NCBI RefSeq assembly: GCF_014648435.1 | Contig: NZ_BMRC01000025.1 | Coordinates: forward strand, 62,001 to 126,000 | DNA: 64,000 bases | Direction of reading: 5' to 3' | Origin: Nonomuraea spiralis | GTDB taxonomy: Bacteria; Actinomycetota; Actinomycetes; Streptosporangiales; Streptosporangiaceae | Shown: piece after piece, positions 1-11,400 of the stretch | Layout: each line of letters begins with the position of its first letter | How positions within the stretch are numbered: position 1 is the first letter of the stretch | Notes under the pieces: generated by a model | What the model was told of the DNA's origin: nothing | Seen by the model: only the letters and a program-made list of their open reading frames with translations | Databases searched by the model: none | Made by a program: the position numbers and the translations under genes

Positions 1-551
1 TCGTGCAGGGTTCCTTGGGGGGTCCCGTCCGGCTCGCGCTCGATGCGTCCGTCGGCCGGGTCGGGGGTGCCGTCGTCGACGCCGCACAGCCGCAGGGCCT
101 CGGTGTTGACCCATGCGCCGTGCCCGTCCCTGTTGGTCAGGTAGACCGGCCGGTCGGGGACGACCTCGTCGAGGGCGACCCGGCTCGGTGTGCCGCCGGG
201 GAACCATTCCATGGACCATCCGCCGCCGGAGATCCAGCGCGTCTCGGGATTGGCCGCGGCGTACGCGCGGACCGCGGCGAGGGCGTCGGCGGCGTCCCGC
301 GCCTCGTGCAGGTCGCATCGGGTCATGGTGAGCCCGGCCAGGACCGGGTGCACGTGGGCGTCCTGGAATCCGGGAAGCAGGGTCCGGCCGGCCAGGTCGA
401 CGACCTCGGTCCGCGGGCCCGCGAGGTCGCGCATCTCCTCGTCGTCGCCGAGTGCCAGGATCCGCCCCTCGCGTACGGCCACCGCACGGCTCGGAGCGCC
501 GGCCATGGGGCGTACTCGGCCGTTGACGAACAGGATGTCGGCAGAAGTCAT
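1..551 (-). CDS. Amidohydrolase (YtcJ/Amidohydro_3 type), C-terminus cut by window edge
   Basis: About 183 N-terminal residues are visible, starting MTSADILFVNGRV. The metal-binding motif of the amidohydrolase superfamily is present as PGFQDAHVHP, followed by segments typical of YtcJ-like enzymes (a GGGWSMEWFPGG stretch and TNRDGHGAWVN). These enzymes hydrolyse exocyclic or linear amides with one or two metal ions. The start is the ATG at 551-549; a GAGGAGAG ribosome-binding site overlaps the stop codon of the amidase upstream, so it is the last visible gene of the importer operon. It probably works with that amidase on an imported amide-containing compound. The substrate cannot be read from sequence. 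Confidence 0.88.
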   Translation of the reverse strand, partial: MTSADILFVNGRVRPMAGAPSRAVAVREGRILALGDDEEMRDLAGPRTEVVDLAGRTLLPGFQDAHVHPVLAGLTMTRCDLHEARDAADALAAVRAYAAANPETRWISGGGWSMEWFPGGTPSRVALDEVVPDRPVYLTNRDGHGAWVNTEALRLCGVDDGTPDPADGRIEREPDGTPQGTLH

Positions 552-561
552 GAAACTCTCC

Positions 562-1967
562 TCAGAGCTGCGGGCGGGTGGGCCACGGCAGGACGCGTTC
601 GACGGCGGCGCCGATGCGGAAGACGGTCGCGTCGTCGTAGCTGCGGCCGACGATCTGCACCCCGGTCGGCACGCCGTACGACGACAGGCCCGACGGGACG
701 TTGAGCACGGGGCAGCGGCCGGCGATGTTGAACACGGGCGTCAGCGAGTACTCCAGGTAGTGGTCGAGCTGGACGCCGTTGACCGTCAGCTTGGTGTCCA
801 CGTAGTCCTCGCCCGCGGGCAGCGCGGCGGCGCCGGCGGTGGGGCAGATCAGCGCGTCGTACCGGTCGAGCAGGTCACCGATCACGGCGTAGATGCGGCC
901 CTCCAGCTCCAGCCCGGCCAGGAAGCCGTCCCGCGCCAGCGCGGCGCGAGAGTCCTCGGCGAAGGCGAGGGCGTAGGGCGTGAGCTCGTCGCGGTGCGCG
1001 TCCGCCACGCCGGCGACCATGGGGCCGAAGATGGCGCCGAAGTGGATGAAGGCCGCGCGCATGACGTCGGCGCGCCGCAGCGGCACCTCCACCTGCTCCA
1101 CGACGGCCCCGGCCGTGGCCAGCGCGTCGGCGACCGCGCGGGTGTTGGCCGCGACGTCCGGCTCGATCTCCCAGTTCCCCAGGTCGGGGGAATAGGCGAT
1201 GCGCAACCCCGCGACGTCGCCGAGGCGTTCGGGGACGTGTACGGCGGGGCGGATGGAGACGACGTCGGCCGGGTGCGGCCCGACGATGACGTTCTGCAGG
1301 AGCGCGCAGTCGGCGACGGTGCGGGCCATCGGGCCGTCATGGCAGTAGTGGTCCAGGTTGTACGGCGACATCGCGGGCACCCGCCCGTAAGGCGGCTTGT
1401 ATCCGACCGTGCCGGTGGCCGCGGCGGGCAGGCGGATCGAGCCGCCGATGTCGGACCCCGTGGCGAGCGTCGCCGTCCCCGACGCCAGGGCCGCGCCCGC
1501 GCCGCCGGAGGAACCGCCGGGCGAGTAGTCCAGGTTCCAGGGGTTACGGGTGATGCCCCACAGCCGGGAGTGCGTGTAGGCGGCGCAGCAGAACTCCGGC
1601 GTGGTGGTGCGGGCGTGGACGATCCCGCCGGCGGCGATGACGCGCTCCACGACCGGGTGGGTGGTGTCGGCGACGTGGCCGGCGTAGGCCAGGGAGCCGT
1701 CGCTGGCCCGCCTTCCCGCGATCGGCTGCTCGTCCTTGGTGGCGACCGGGAGCCCTTCGAGGGGTCGCGGCTCCCCGTGGACGTAGGCGTGCTCGGCCTT
1801 CCTGGCCTGCTCGAGCGCCTGCTCGAACATCGTCTCGCTGAGCGCGTTGACCCGGGGCTCGACGGCCTCGGCCCGCTCGATGACCGCGGTCATGAGCTCG
1901 ACGGGCGACAGGGCCCGGGTCCTGAACAGCTTCAGGGCTTGCGTGGCGGGCAGGTGCGCGAGGTCAC

Positions 1968-1971
<4 letters not shown>
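562..1971 (-). CDS. Amidase signature family hydrolase
   Basis: This 469-residue protein carries the full Ser-cisSer-Lys triad of the amidase signature family: Lys79 in VATKDE, Ser154 in PGGSSGG and the nucleophile Ser178 in GSDIGGSIRLPAA. The spacing between the three matches the family. It should hydrolyse a carboxamide to acid and ammonia in the cytoplasm. The start is a GTG that overlaps the stop of the ATPase gene upstream by four bases (GTGA), which indicates translational coupling. Position after a peptide-type importer suggests that the transported substrate is an amide or peptide derivative. It is not GatA: there are no gatB or gatC neighbours. Confidence 0.92.
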
Positions 1972-2775
<804 letters not shown>

Positions 2776-2783
<8 letters not shown>

Positions 2784-3732
2784 GGACCGGCTCTCCCGCT
2801 CTCAGGCACGCCACCTGGGCGTGCTCCAGGGTCTCCAGCGCGGGCCGCTGCTCCCGGCATCTCTCGACGGCCAGGTGGCAGCGGGCCGCGAACGCGCACC
2901 CGTCCGGCGACTCCGCGAGCGACAGGGGCCTGCCCGGCACGCCGTGCGGGGGCTCGTGCGACTCCAGCCGGGGCGTGGCCGCCAGCAGCCCGGCCGTGTA
3001 CGGGTGGCGGGGCCGGGCGAAGAGCTCGCCGGTGGCCTGCTCCTCGACGATCCGGCCCGCGTACATCACGTAGATGCGATCGCAGATGGCCGCGGCCAGC
3101 TCCAGGTCGTGGGTGACGAACAACATGCCCATCCCGCGCGCGGTTCTCAGGTGCGACAGGATCGCGATGACCTCGGCCTGCGTGGTGACGTCCAGCGCGG
3201 TCGTCGGCTCGTCGGCGAGCAGCAGGTCGGGCTCCGCGGCCAGCGCCCCGGCGATCATCACCCGTTGCAGCATCCCGCCGGAGAACTCGTGCGGGTGGCG
3301 GCGCAGCGCGGCTCGCGGGTCCTCGATGCCCACCGCCTCCAGCAGCCCCTCCGCACGATCGAGGGCCTGCCGGTACGGCAGGCCGCCCGCCCGCAGCCCC
3401 TCGGTGACGAAGTCGCCGATCCGCCGGACGGGATTGATCGACGCCCGCGGATCCTGGAAGATCATCGCCACTCGGCGGCGGCGTAGGTCACGCAGTCCCG
3501 CGGCGGTCTGCGACAGCACGTCCTGGCCGTCGACCAGGACGCGCCCGCTCACGGCGGTCTGCCGGGGCAGCAGGCCGAGCACGGCCCGGCAGGTGACGGA
3601 CTTGCCCGACCCGGACTCGCCGACGAGCCCGACGGCCTCGCCCTGGGCGACGCGCAGCGACACCGCGTCCAGGATGGGCCGTGCGGCCTGGCCGGGCGCC
3701 AGCCGTACGGTCAGGTCGTCGATCTGGAGCAT
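2776..3732 (-). CDS. ABC importer ATPase, OppD/DppD-like
   Basis: This 318-residue ATPase has Walker A GESGSGKS (38-45), the signature FSGGMLQR near 150-157, Walker B LLADEPTTALD and VTHDLEL. Its C-terminal oligopeptide-transporter extension carries the spaced cysteines (CAFAARC and a further Cys) that bind an iron-sulfur cluster in characterised OppD/DppD proteins. It pairs with the 271-residue ATPase. Its start overlaps the stop of the permease upstream by one base (TGATG). Confidence 0.95.
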
Positions 3733-4574
3733 CAGCGTTCCCTCCCGGAGACGCGGTCGGCGATGCCCTCGCCGACGATGCTGAAGGCCACCACCGTGAC
3801 CACGACGGCGGCGCCGGGGACCAGCGCGGGCAGCATGGCGCCCTGGAGCAGCGCGGACGCGCCCTCGTTGATCATGGCGCCCCAGTCCGGGACGGGCGGC
3901 TGCGTGCCGAACCCGAGGAAGGAGAGCGCCGCGAGGTCCATGAGCGCGTAGCCGAAGTTGATCGCCGACTGCGCGAGGATCAGCGGCACGACGTTCGGGA
4001 CCAGGTGTCTCAGGCAGATGACCCAGCCGGACCAGCCCTGCACCCGATAGGCGTGGATGTAGGGACGGGACATCTCCCGCAGGGCGACGCCGCGCGCCAG
4101 CCGTCCGACGTAGGGGGTGTACGCGATGCTCATCGCCACGACGGGCGCGGTCAGACCGGGCCCGAACATGGCCACCAGACTGATCGCCAGCAGCAGCGCG
4201 GGGAAGGCGAAGACGAAGTCCATCGCGCGCGACAGGACCGCGTCGGCGACCCCGCCGGTCCAGGCGGCGAGGACGCCGAGCAGGGTGCCCGCCACCGTCG
4301 ACAGGATCACCACCAGGAGAGGGCCGAGCAGTCCCGCCCGCGCGCCGAAGATCAGGCGGGACAGGACGTCGCGGCCGGACTGGTCGGCCCCGAGCAGGTG
4401 ATCGGCGCTCGGGCCGCTCAGCGCGGCCGAGAAGTCGATGGCGAGCGGGTCGTGCGGCGCCACGACCGGGGCGAGGATCGCCACCGCCACCAGGACGGCC
4501 AGGACGGCGACGCCGGCGACGGTCGTCCTGTCGGCCGGGAGCCGGTATCGGCGGTGGAGGGTCACGGCTGTCAA
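3732..4574 (-). CDS. ABC importer permease, OppC/DppC-like
   Basis: A 280-residue inner-membrane permease with the N-terminal extension, multiple hydrophobic spans and an EAA loop (YIHAYRVQGWSGW region) of the DppC family. I place the start at the TTG at 4574-4572 because a strong GAAGGAG site lies five bases before it; an upstream in-frame TTG at 4613 would overlap the previous gene and has no such site. It forms the transmembrane channel with the permease encoded just upstream. Confidence 0.92.
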   Translation of the reverse strand: MTAVTLHRRYRLPADRTTVAGVAVLAVLVAVAILAPVVAPHDPLAIDFSAALSGPSADHLLGADQSGRDVLSRLIFGARAGLLGPLLVVILSTVAGTLLGVLAAWTGGVADAVLSRAMDFVFAFPALLLAISLVAMFGPGLTAPVVAMSIAYTPYVGRLARGVALREMSRPYIHAYRVQGWSGWVICLRHLVPNVVPLILAQSAINFGYALMDLAALSFLGFGTQPPVPDWGAMINEGASALLQGAMLPALVPGAAVVVTVVAFSIVGEGIADRVSGRER

Positions 4575-4587
4575 GGGGACTCCTTCG

Positions 4588-5523
4588 CTACGCCCTGCGC
4601 AGGCGCGGATCAATGGCCGGTTGGACCAGGTCGACCAGCAGGTTGGCGCCCACGAAGACGACGACGATCAAGGTGGTGACGGCCTGCACGACCGGGAAGT
4701 CCTTGACGGTGACCGAGCTGACCAGCAGCTGCCCGATCCCGGACAGGCCGAAGGCGGTCTCCACGATGGAGGTGGCGACGAGCAGCCCGGCGATCACCGT
4801 GCCGGTGACCGTGCTGATCGGGCCGAGCGAGTTGCGCAGGACGTGGCGCCGGATCACCGCGTTCTCCTGGACGCCGCGCGAGCGTGCCACCTCGACGTGC
4901 TCGCGGGCCAGCTCCTCCAGCATGGACGCGCGGGTGACCCGGGCCAGCAGACCGGCGAACGTCAATGCGAGCGCGGCCGCGGGCAGGGTCAGATGCCAGA
5001 GCCGGTCGACCAGCCCCTCACCGTTGCCGAAGGCGGGGAACCAGCCGAACTGGACGGAGAACAGCGAGATCAGGCCGATCGCCGCGACGAACGAGGGGGT
5101 CGCGGTGGCCACCCCGGTGCCGATGAGGACGACCCTGTCGAGCGGGCCCGGCCGCAGCGCGGCCAGGGCGCCGAGGATCAGCCCCGCGACCACGATGAGC
5201 AGCCCGGCGTAGCCGACCAGGAAGAGCGTCGTGGGCAGCCTGGCCAGGAGCAGGCCGGTCACGTCCTGCCGGAACTGCACCGACCGGCCGAAGTCCCCGG
5301 TCACGGCGCCGCCGACCCATTTGAGGTACTGCGTGAGGAACGGATCGTCCAGGTGGTACTGCGCCCTGATCGCCGCGATCGCCTCCGGGGACGCGGAACG
5401 CCCTTGGGTGAGGAACGAGGCCGGGTCGCCGGGAGCCAGGTACACGGCGGAGAACACCGCGAACGAGGCCCCCAGCAGGGTCGCGACCAGCCCGGCGAGC
5501 CTGCGGGCCAGGAAGGCGCCCAT
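4588..5523 (-). CDS. ABC importer permease, OppB/DppB-like
   Basis: This 311-residue permease begins MGAFLARRLAGLVATLLG and has the APGDPA motif after the first membrane span that marks DppB-type permeases, followed by the binding-protein-dependent transport domain and its EAA loop (ARSRGVQENAVIRRHVLRN). Its ATG shares one base with the stop of the solute-binding protein gene (TGATG), so the two are translationally coupled. Confidence 0.94.
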   Translation of the reverse strand: MGAFLARRLAGLVATLLGASFAVFSAVYLAPGDPASFLTQGRSASPEAIAAIRAQYHLDDPFLTQYLKWVGGAVTGDFGRSVQFRQDVTGLLLARLPTTLFLVGYAGLLIVVAGLILGALAALRPGPLDRVVLIGTGVATATPSFVAAIGLISLFSVQFGWFPAFGNGEGLVDRLWHLTLPAAALALTFAGLLARVTRASMLEELAREHVEVARSRGVQENAVIRRHVLRNSLGPISTVTGTVIAGLLVATSIVETAFGLSGIGQLLVSSVTVKDFPVVQAVTTLIVVVFVGANLLVDLVQPAIDPRLRRA

Positions 5524-7145
5524 CAGTCGGCCGACCCGAGCACCGCGGCCCAGGGATAGACGAGCTGGGTGATGCCGGTGGGCGCGCCGGTGAGCCGCTT
5601 GTTGAGGAACATGCTGTGCGGCACCTCGTACAGCGGGATCCACACCATGTCCCGGACGGCGATCTCCTGCAGCTCGGCGACCACGGCGGCGCGGGCCGCG
5701 GGGTCGGCCTCGGCGCTCGCCCGGTCGACGAGCTTGTCGTAGTCGGGGTTGGAGTAGCCGCCGTAGTTGGCGAAGTTGCCGGTCTGCAGGATCCCGTAGA
5801 ACTCCAGCGGGTCGGGGGTCGAGTCGTACCAGATGGTCATGACCAGGTCGATGCCCTCGCGGGCCTTGGGGTCGGAGAACAGCGCGGAGTAGGCGTCGGG
5901 GGCCACCGCCTTCTGCTCGACCTGGAGTCCGATGGCCTGGCCCGCGGCCTGGACGGCGTTCGCGATGACGCCGATGTCGGGAGCCATCGTGCTCGTGGCG
6001 ATCACGATCTTCCTGCCCGTGCCGCCGGCCTCCTTGACCAGCTTCTTGGCCGCTTCGAGGTCGGTGTTCAGCTCGGGGAGCTTGGCGTAGTACTGCTTGG
6101 CGGCCTCGGGGGCGATGCCCCACGCGCCGATCGCCGCAGGCGCCTTGGCCGGTGTGGCGACCCCGGCCACGCTGGCCTTGAGGATGTCCTTGCGGTCGAG
6201 CGCCATGGACAGCGCCTTGCGCAGCCTCAGGTCGCCGAGCGTGCCCTTGAGGTCGAGCGGGATGAGGCTGACGGCGGCGGTGTTGGGGCCGAAGTACAGC
6301 TTGCCGCTGGAGGCGGCGCCCAGGCGGGTGAAGCCGGTGGTGGGGACCAGGTAGCTGCCGTCCGCCTCGCCCGAGAGCAGGGCGTTGACGCGGGCCGCCG
6401 GGTCGGAGATGAAGACGTTCCGCACGGTCGCGGCCCTGGCCTTGAGCGCGGCGTCCCAGTAGCCGTCGAAGCGCTTGAGGTTGATCGCCTGTCCCTTGTC
6501 CCACTTGTCGAGGGAGTACGGCCCGGTGCAGTTCACGCCCTTGTCCGGGGTGCCGTACCCGGTGCCCTCGCGGGCCAGGAACGCGGCGCTCTCGATGGTC
6601 CCGGCCGACGTGCCCATCTCCTCGTTGAACAGCTGGTCGGGCTTCTTCATGTGGACGGTGACCTCCATGGGGCCCGTCTTCTCCACCGATTTGACGTTCT
6701 GGTAGGCCGAGACCCAGTACGACCCCACCTTCGGATCCATGTGACGGCGCATGCTGGCGACGACGTCGTCGGCGGTGAGCGGCGAGCCGTCGTGGAAGCG
6801 CGCGCCCTCGCGGATCGTGTACACCCAGCGCCCGGGGTCGGGGGATTCGGCCTTGCTCGCGAGCCCCGGCTCGACCCGGAAGTCGGGCGTGATCCGCATG
6901 AGCTGCTCGCACACGTTGGCCAGCACGGTGTTGGGCGGGTAATCGAAGGCGTAGGCGTAGTCGAGCGACTGCGGCTCCGCGTAGAGCGCCCAGGTCACGG
7001 CGTCCACCGGGCCCTTGGCCGGCGGGAGGTCCGCCGTGACGGTGAAGGCACCGGCTCCGGACGCCTTCGGAGCGGCCGTGCCGCCTCCGCAGGCAGCGGC
7101 CGCCAGTACGGTCAGCGCCGCGGCGGCGAGACGAGCGGTACGCAT
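5523..7145 (-). CDS. Solute-binding lipoprotein of the peptide/amide ABC importer (SBP_bac_5)
   Basis: A 540-residue family-5 solute-binding protein. The N-terminus is a lipoprotein signal with lipobox LAAAAC, so Cys19 should be lipidated and the protein anchored outside the membrane. The mature part has the expected landmarks: an EPQSLDYAYAFDYPP segment, GRWVYTIREGARFHDGSPL and DDVVASMRR. It is the first gene of a seven-gene operon with permeases, ATPases, amidase and amidohydrolase. The promoter region lies opposite the LacI gene and contains two palindromes, so expression is probably repressed until the substrate is sensed. Confidence 0.95.
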   Translation of the reverse strand: MRTARLAAAALTVLAAAACGGGTAAPKASGAGAFTVTADLPPAKGPVDAVTWALYAEPQSLDYAYAFDYPPNTVLANVCEQLMRITPDFRVEPGLASKAESPDPGRWVYTIREGARFHDGSPLTADDVVASMRRHMDPKVGSYWVSAYQNVKSVEKTGPMEVTVHMKKPDQLFNEEMGTSAGTIESAAFLAREGTGYGTPDKGVNCTGPYSLDKWDKGQAINLKRFDGYWDAALKARAATVRNVFISDPAARVNALLSGEADGSYLVPTTGFTRLGAASSGKLYFGPNTAAVSLIPLDLKGTLGDLRLRKALSMALDRKDILKASVAGVATPAKAPAAIGAWGIAPEAAKQYYAKLPELNTDLEAAKKLVKEAGGTGRKIVIATSTMAPDIGVIANAVQAAGQAIGLQVEQKAVAPDAYSALFSDPKAREGIDLVMTIWYDSTPDPLEFYGILQTGNFANYGGYSNPDYDKLVDRASAEADPAARAAVVAELQEIAVRDMVWIPLYEVPHSMFLNKRLTGAPTGITQLVYPWAAVLGSAD

Positions 7146-7191
7146 CGGACCACCTCTTCCTCGTGCGGGAAAGTGCCACGAGTATTGGTGA

Positions 7192-7203
7192 AGGAACGTT
7201 CCT
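7192..7203. promoter_or_regulatory. Operator-like perfect palindrome 1 between importer and LacI genes
   Basis: AGGAACGTTCCT is a perfect 12-bp inverted repeat. With the element at 7213-7231 it shares the direct repeat TGAAGGAACG. Central CG and odd/even symmetry are usual for LacI-family operators. It lies 47 bases upstream of the importer start. Confidence 0.6.
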
Positions 7204-7212
7204 GCACAAGGC

Positions 7213-7231
7213 GCTGAAGGAACGATTCAGC
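7213..7231. promoter_or_regulatory. Operator-like inverted repeat 2 between importer and LacI genes
   Basis: GCTGAAGGAACGATTCAGC has six-base arms GCTGAA/TTCAGC and the same core as the first element. The two centres are about 25 bp apart. They are likely binding sites for the adjacent LacI protein. Confidence 0.55.
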
Positions 7232-7281
7232 AACGGTCAGCGAGGTGGCGAATTGCCTGACATCCTGCAAAGATCGGACCC

Positions 7282-8319
7282 ATGGAAGAGCCAGAGCGTA
7301 AGGTCGGCGCGCGCGTGCGCCTGGTCGACGTCGCCCGCGCGGCGGGGGTGTCCAAGACCACCGTCTCGGACGCCCTCAACGGCGCGGGCCGCCTCCCCGA
7401 CGCCACCCGCGAGCACGTCCGGCAGGTGGCGCGCCGGCTCGGATACCGGCCGAACGCCACGGCGCGGCGGCTGCGCGCCGGGCGCTCACGCCTGCTCGGC
7501 CTCGCCGCTCGCGAGTTCGTCGAGCATCCGTGGTTCTACACCGAGCTCGCCTACTTCGCCCGGCTGACCGCCGCCACGACCCGCGCGGGCATGACCCACG
7601 GATACGGCGTGGTGCTGCTGCCCACCACCGGCCCCGACGACTACTGGACGGACCTGCCTCTCGACGGCGTGTTCGTGGTGGATCCGGTCGAGGGAGACCC
7701 CCTGGTCGGAGACTTCCTCGCCGCGGGAGTGGCCGTGGTCTCCGACCGCAGAGCCGTGGCGGGGACACCGTGGCCATGGGTCGACTTCGACTACGGCGCG
7801 GCCCTGCGCGGTGTGCTCGACCACCTGGCGGCGGCGGGCGCCCGGCGGATCGCCGCGGTCGGCGCCCCGACCACGGCCTGCTACCACCGGGATTCCGTCC
7901 AGGCCTACCTCGACTGGAGTGCGGAGAGGGGCCGCGTCCCGTTGCTGGCCCAGCTCGGCGGGCCCGGGTTCGAGCCGACGCTGGCCGCGGTGGAGAGGTT
8001 GCTGAGCGATCCCGAGCCGCCGGACGCGCTGGTCGTGCTCGTCGAGGTCAGCCCGTCCCTGCTCCTGGACAGGATCCGCAAGCTCGGCAGGTCGGTGCCC
8101 GGCGACCTGCTGCTGGTCTGCGCGACGGAGGACCCCACGGCGCCGTTCACGGATCCGCCCGTCAGCACGCTCAGCTTCCTGCCGGTCGAGACGGCCGACA
8201 TCGCGGTCGGGATGCTCGTCGACCTCATCGAGGGCCGCGGTGTCGCGGGCGGCCGGCTGCTCCAGGCGAGGTTCGACATCCGCACCTCCTCCGCTCCCCG
8301 CTCCGTGCCGGGAGGCTGA
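7282..8319 (+). CDS. LacI-family transcriptional regulator
   Basis: This 345-residue protein has a typical LacI DNA-binding head at residues 13-68 (VRLVDVARAAGVSKTTVSDALN, then the hinge region ending RLRAGRS), followed by a periplasmic-binding-protein-like sensor domain. It is transcribed away from the importer operon, and two palindromes of the LacI type sit between them. It is therefore the likely local repressor, responding to the imported compound or a product. The C-terminal part is less conserved than the head, so the ligand cannot be inferred. Confidence 0.93.
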   Translation: MEEPERKVGARVRLVDVARAAGVSKTTVSDALNGAGRLPDATREHVRQVARRLGYRPNATARRLRAGRSRLLGLAAREFVEHPWFYTELAYFARLTAATTRAGMTHGYGVVLLPTTGPDDYWTDLPLDGVFVVDPVEGDPLVGDFLAAGVAVVSDRRAVAGTPWPWVDFDYGAALRGVLDHLAAAGARRIAAVGAPTTACYHRDSVQAYLDWSAERGRVPLLAQLGGPGFEPTLAAVERLLSDPEPPDALVVLVEVSPSLLLDRIRKLGRSVPGDLLLVCATEDPTAPFTDPPVSTLSFLPVETADIAVGMLVDLIEGRGVAGGRLLQARFDIRTSSAPRSVPGG

Positions 8320-8484
8320 TCCTCCGAACATCACTGATCGCCCTGGCCCGACCGCCACCGCGGCGATCCGGAGTGGGACGGGCTCGACGACAGCGACCAC
8401 GCCGAATGCTTCGAGGAGTTGTACGTGACGATCGCCGGGAGGACCGGGCCGCGGGACGTCGCCCGTCCCACGGCCCGGCCACGG

Positions 8485-11400
8485 TCAGCCGACTGCGTAG
8501 GCGCGGGTCACCGTCTGGGTGACGCCGTCACCGGCGGTGTCCTTGACCGTCGCGCGCAGGGAGACGAACCCCGACGAGTCCGGGTTGGCGACGGTCGCCG
8601 TCCAGCCGGAGGCGGCTGCCCGGGTCCTGACGGGCTGCCATGTGGCGCCGTCGTCGGTGGAGAACTCCAGCTTGACCGTGCGCACCGCGGCGCCGCGGGC
8701 GCCGGGGTTGCGTTCGATCCAGATCGACAGCTGAGTTCGTGACCCGGGTTCGGCCCGGTTCGCGGTGTCGAGGCCTCTGGGCGCGTACCTGACCGCCATC
8801 AGCGGCAGGGGCGTGGCCTGCGCCGTACGGGCCGAGCGGAACGTCCAGACGGCGTCGACACCGGTGGACAGGGTGTTCACGGACGTGTCCCTGTGCGAGG
8901 ACACGGCGAGGGTGTAGGTGCCGGCGTCCTGCGGCAGCGTCGCGGACAGCGCGCACTGCTCGCTGTTGCCGGGCGCGCACCCGGCGATGCCGCTGGTGGC
9001 GATCTGCCTGCCGTCGCGCGAGAGGGTCAGGGTGCCGGTGGCGGTGGCGTCCATGCCGGTCAGCTCCGCGACGCCGTCGGTGTAGAGCCGGCCCGCGAAG
9101 AATTGGAGCGTGTCTCCGCTACGGCTGCCGCCGGGCGTGGCGAACGACGGGCCCGCGACCGCCGCGTTCCAGACCTCGGAGAAGGCGCGCCCGCGCACCG
9201 GGCTCGTGCCGATCTGCCGGGAACCGCCCGTCTGGAACTCCGAGGACCAGGCGAGCCCGGGGCTCCGGTAGTGCGTCATGGCCGAGGGCAGCGGGATGTC
9301 CCTGGTGGGCAGGGTGAGTGCCCCGATGCCGGCCGGGTCCAGCGGTCCCGTCCACATGGTGCCCGTACCGGTCGCGCCCGAGGCGCGGAACGTCTCGGAC
9401 GCCTTGACCAGGTCCCTGGTCCTCGCCGAATAGGTGGGGTCGTCCGGGATGCCGCCTGTGCGGCGGTCGACGAGATCGTAACGGTAGGGGCTGGGCGCGG
9501 CGTCCTTCTTGTGCCAGACGCTCCAGGACTCGTAGGTGAGCCCGGGTTGCCGGACGGGAATGACGTAGTAACCCTGATTGGGGTCCTGGCCGGAGGAGTA
9601 CCAGCCGTACTGCCATGGACCGTTGGCGAGGTAGAGGCCGAACTCCTGGTCGGCCGCGGCGGTGGGGTCGTCCACGGCGAACCGGATCCGCTCGCCCTTG
9701 CGCGCGTCGACCGTGACGCGCAGGTCGTCGTCATCGACCGTGAGCGGCCGGTGTCCGGTCGTCAGGACGACGGGGTCGAAGTCGTAGATCTCGGTGTAGA
9801 GGTTCCAGTCGCCCTTCGGGAGCCGTGCCTTCGCCACCCCGTCGCGGAAGCGGAGGGTCCGCTGAGCACCGCTCGCCTGGTCGTAGACCATTCCGTACGC
9901 CAGGCCGGCCGGAGCGCCCGACCTGGCGACAGCGGTGACGGTGACGTCGTGGGACTCCGGTTCCACGTACGCGCCCGCCGGCGTACGGAGGACAGTGTCG
10001 CCGGAGGTGGCGGTGAGCACGCCCGGGTAGTCGCCGGCGGGCTTGCCGGTGACGTCGACAGTGAGGGTGAGGGACGCCTGCCCGCCCGCCGGGACCTCCA
10101 GTTTGTCCTGCGGCAGCTTCAGCACGTCGGTGTCGGTCGTGAGGTTCAGAGTGACGGGGGTGTCCCCGTCGTTGGTGTAGGTGATCGTCCGGGTCGCCTG
10201 GTCGCCACCGGTGTGCTGCCACGGGAAACCGGCCCAGACAGTGGCGGGAGAGGCGATCACCGGCTGCGCCAGCGCGCGGGGCACGTCCACCCGCCCGGCG
10301 CCCTGATCGTAGAGGCCGGTCCCGCTGGTGGGCTTGGCGCTGTCGACCAGCGCGGCCTTGAGCTGCTGCCCGGTCCAGCCGGGGTGTCGCTGGGCGAGGA
10401 TCGCCGCCGCGCCGCTCACGTGCGGCGCCGCCATGGAGGTCCCGCTGTGCGCCACGTGGGGCCCGTCGGCGGTGCCCTCGGCCGCGGCGGCGACGATGTC
10501 CACGCCAGGGGCGGTGATCTCGGGCTTGATCGCATGATCGCCCGCTCTGGGGCCCCTGCTGGAGAACGTGGATACCTGGTCCGACCGGTCGACGGCGCCT
10601 ACAGAGAGCGCGGCGTCCGCGGTGGACGGGCTGGACACGGACCCTTCGCCGCCCTCATTGCCGGCCGCCACCACGAAGAGCGTGCCCGTCCGTTCCGACA
10701 GGGTGTTCACCGCCTGCTCGACGGGATCGTCGCCGGGTTCGTCCGTCGTGCCGAGGCTCATGTTGACGACCTTGGCGCGGGCCTCGGTCGCGGCCCACTC
10801 CATGCCCGCCAGCAACGCCGAGTCGGAGATGCCGTCGACGCCGCCCACCTTCCCCATGGCGATGCGGGCCCCCGGCGCGACGCCTCGATACTTCGTCCCG
10901 GCCCCGGCGACGATCGACGAGACATGCGTGCCATGGCCGACGCGGTCGGTCATGTCCGGCTCGTCGGAGAAGTTGCGCTCCTGGGTGACGACCCCCTTGA
11001 GATCGGGATGACCGGCGTCGTAGCCGCTGTCGAGCACGGCCACCGTGACGCCCTGGCCGGTGAACCCCTGCTTCCACGCCTCGGTCGCGCCGATCTGCGC
11101 GGTGCTGCGGTCCAGCGTGAAGGAGCGGCGCCCGTCGAGCCAGATCTTGCCCTTCCCCGCGGCCGGCATACGAACCCCGCTCACCAGGTCCCTCCACGTC
11201 CGCGCGGCGGTGCTCTTCGGCACCCGCACCGCCGCCACGCCGAGGTCGTCGAGCTTGCGGGTCAGGCGGGTCCCGCTCAGTGTCGGGGCCGGCTTCTCCC
11301 CCAGGGGCTGACTGATCAGCGGGATCTCGTCCGTGTCGGCGTCGCCGTACCTCCATGCGAGAAGCTGGGTCACATCGAAGAGGCGATCGTCGAGCAGTCC

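Noticed and set aside
4588..7233. 881-residue frame joining Arg-rich sequence to a permease
   Set aside because: The first part is an out-of-frame reading of the solute-binding protein; only the permease from 5523 is real.
8330..8460. Plus-strand frame reading DRHRGDPEWDGLDDSDHAEC and following
   Set aside because: Looks protein-like but has a stop just before it, no start and no family I recognise; too short to call even a pseudogene.
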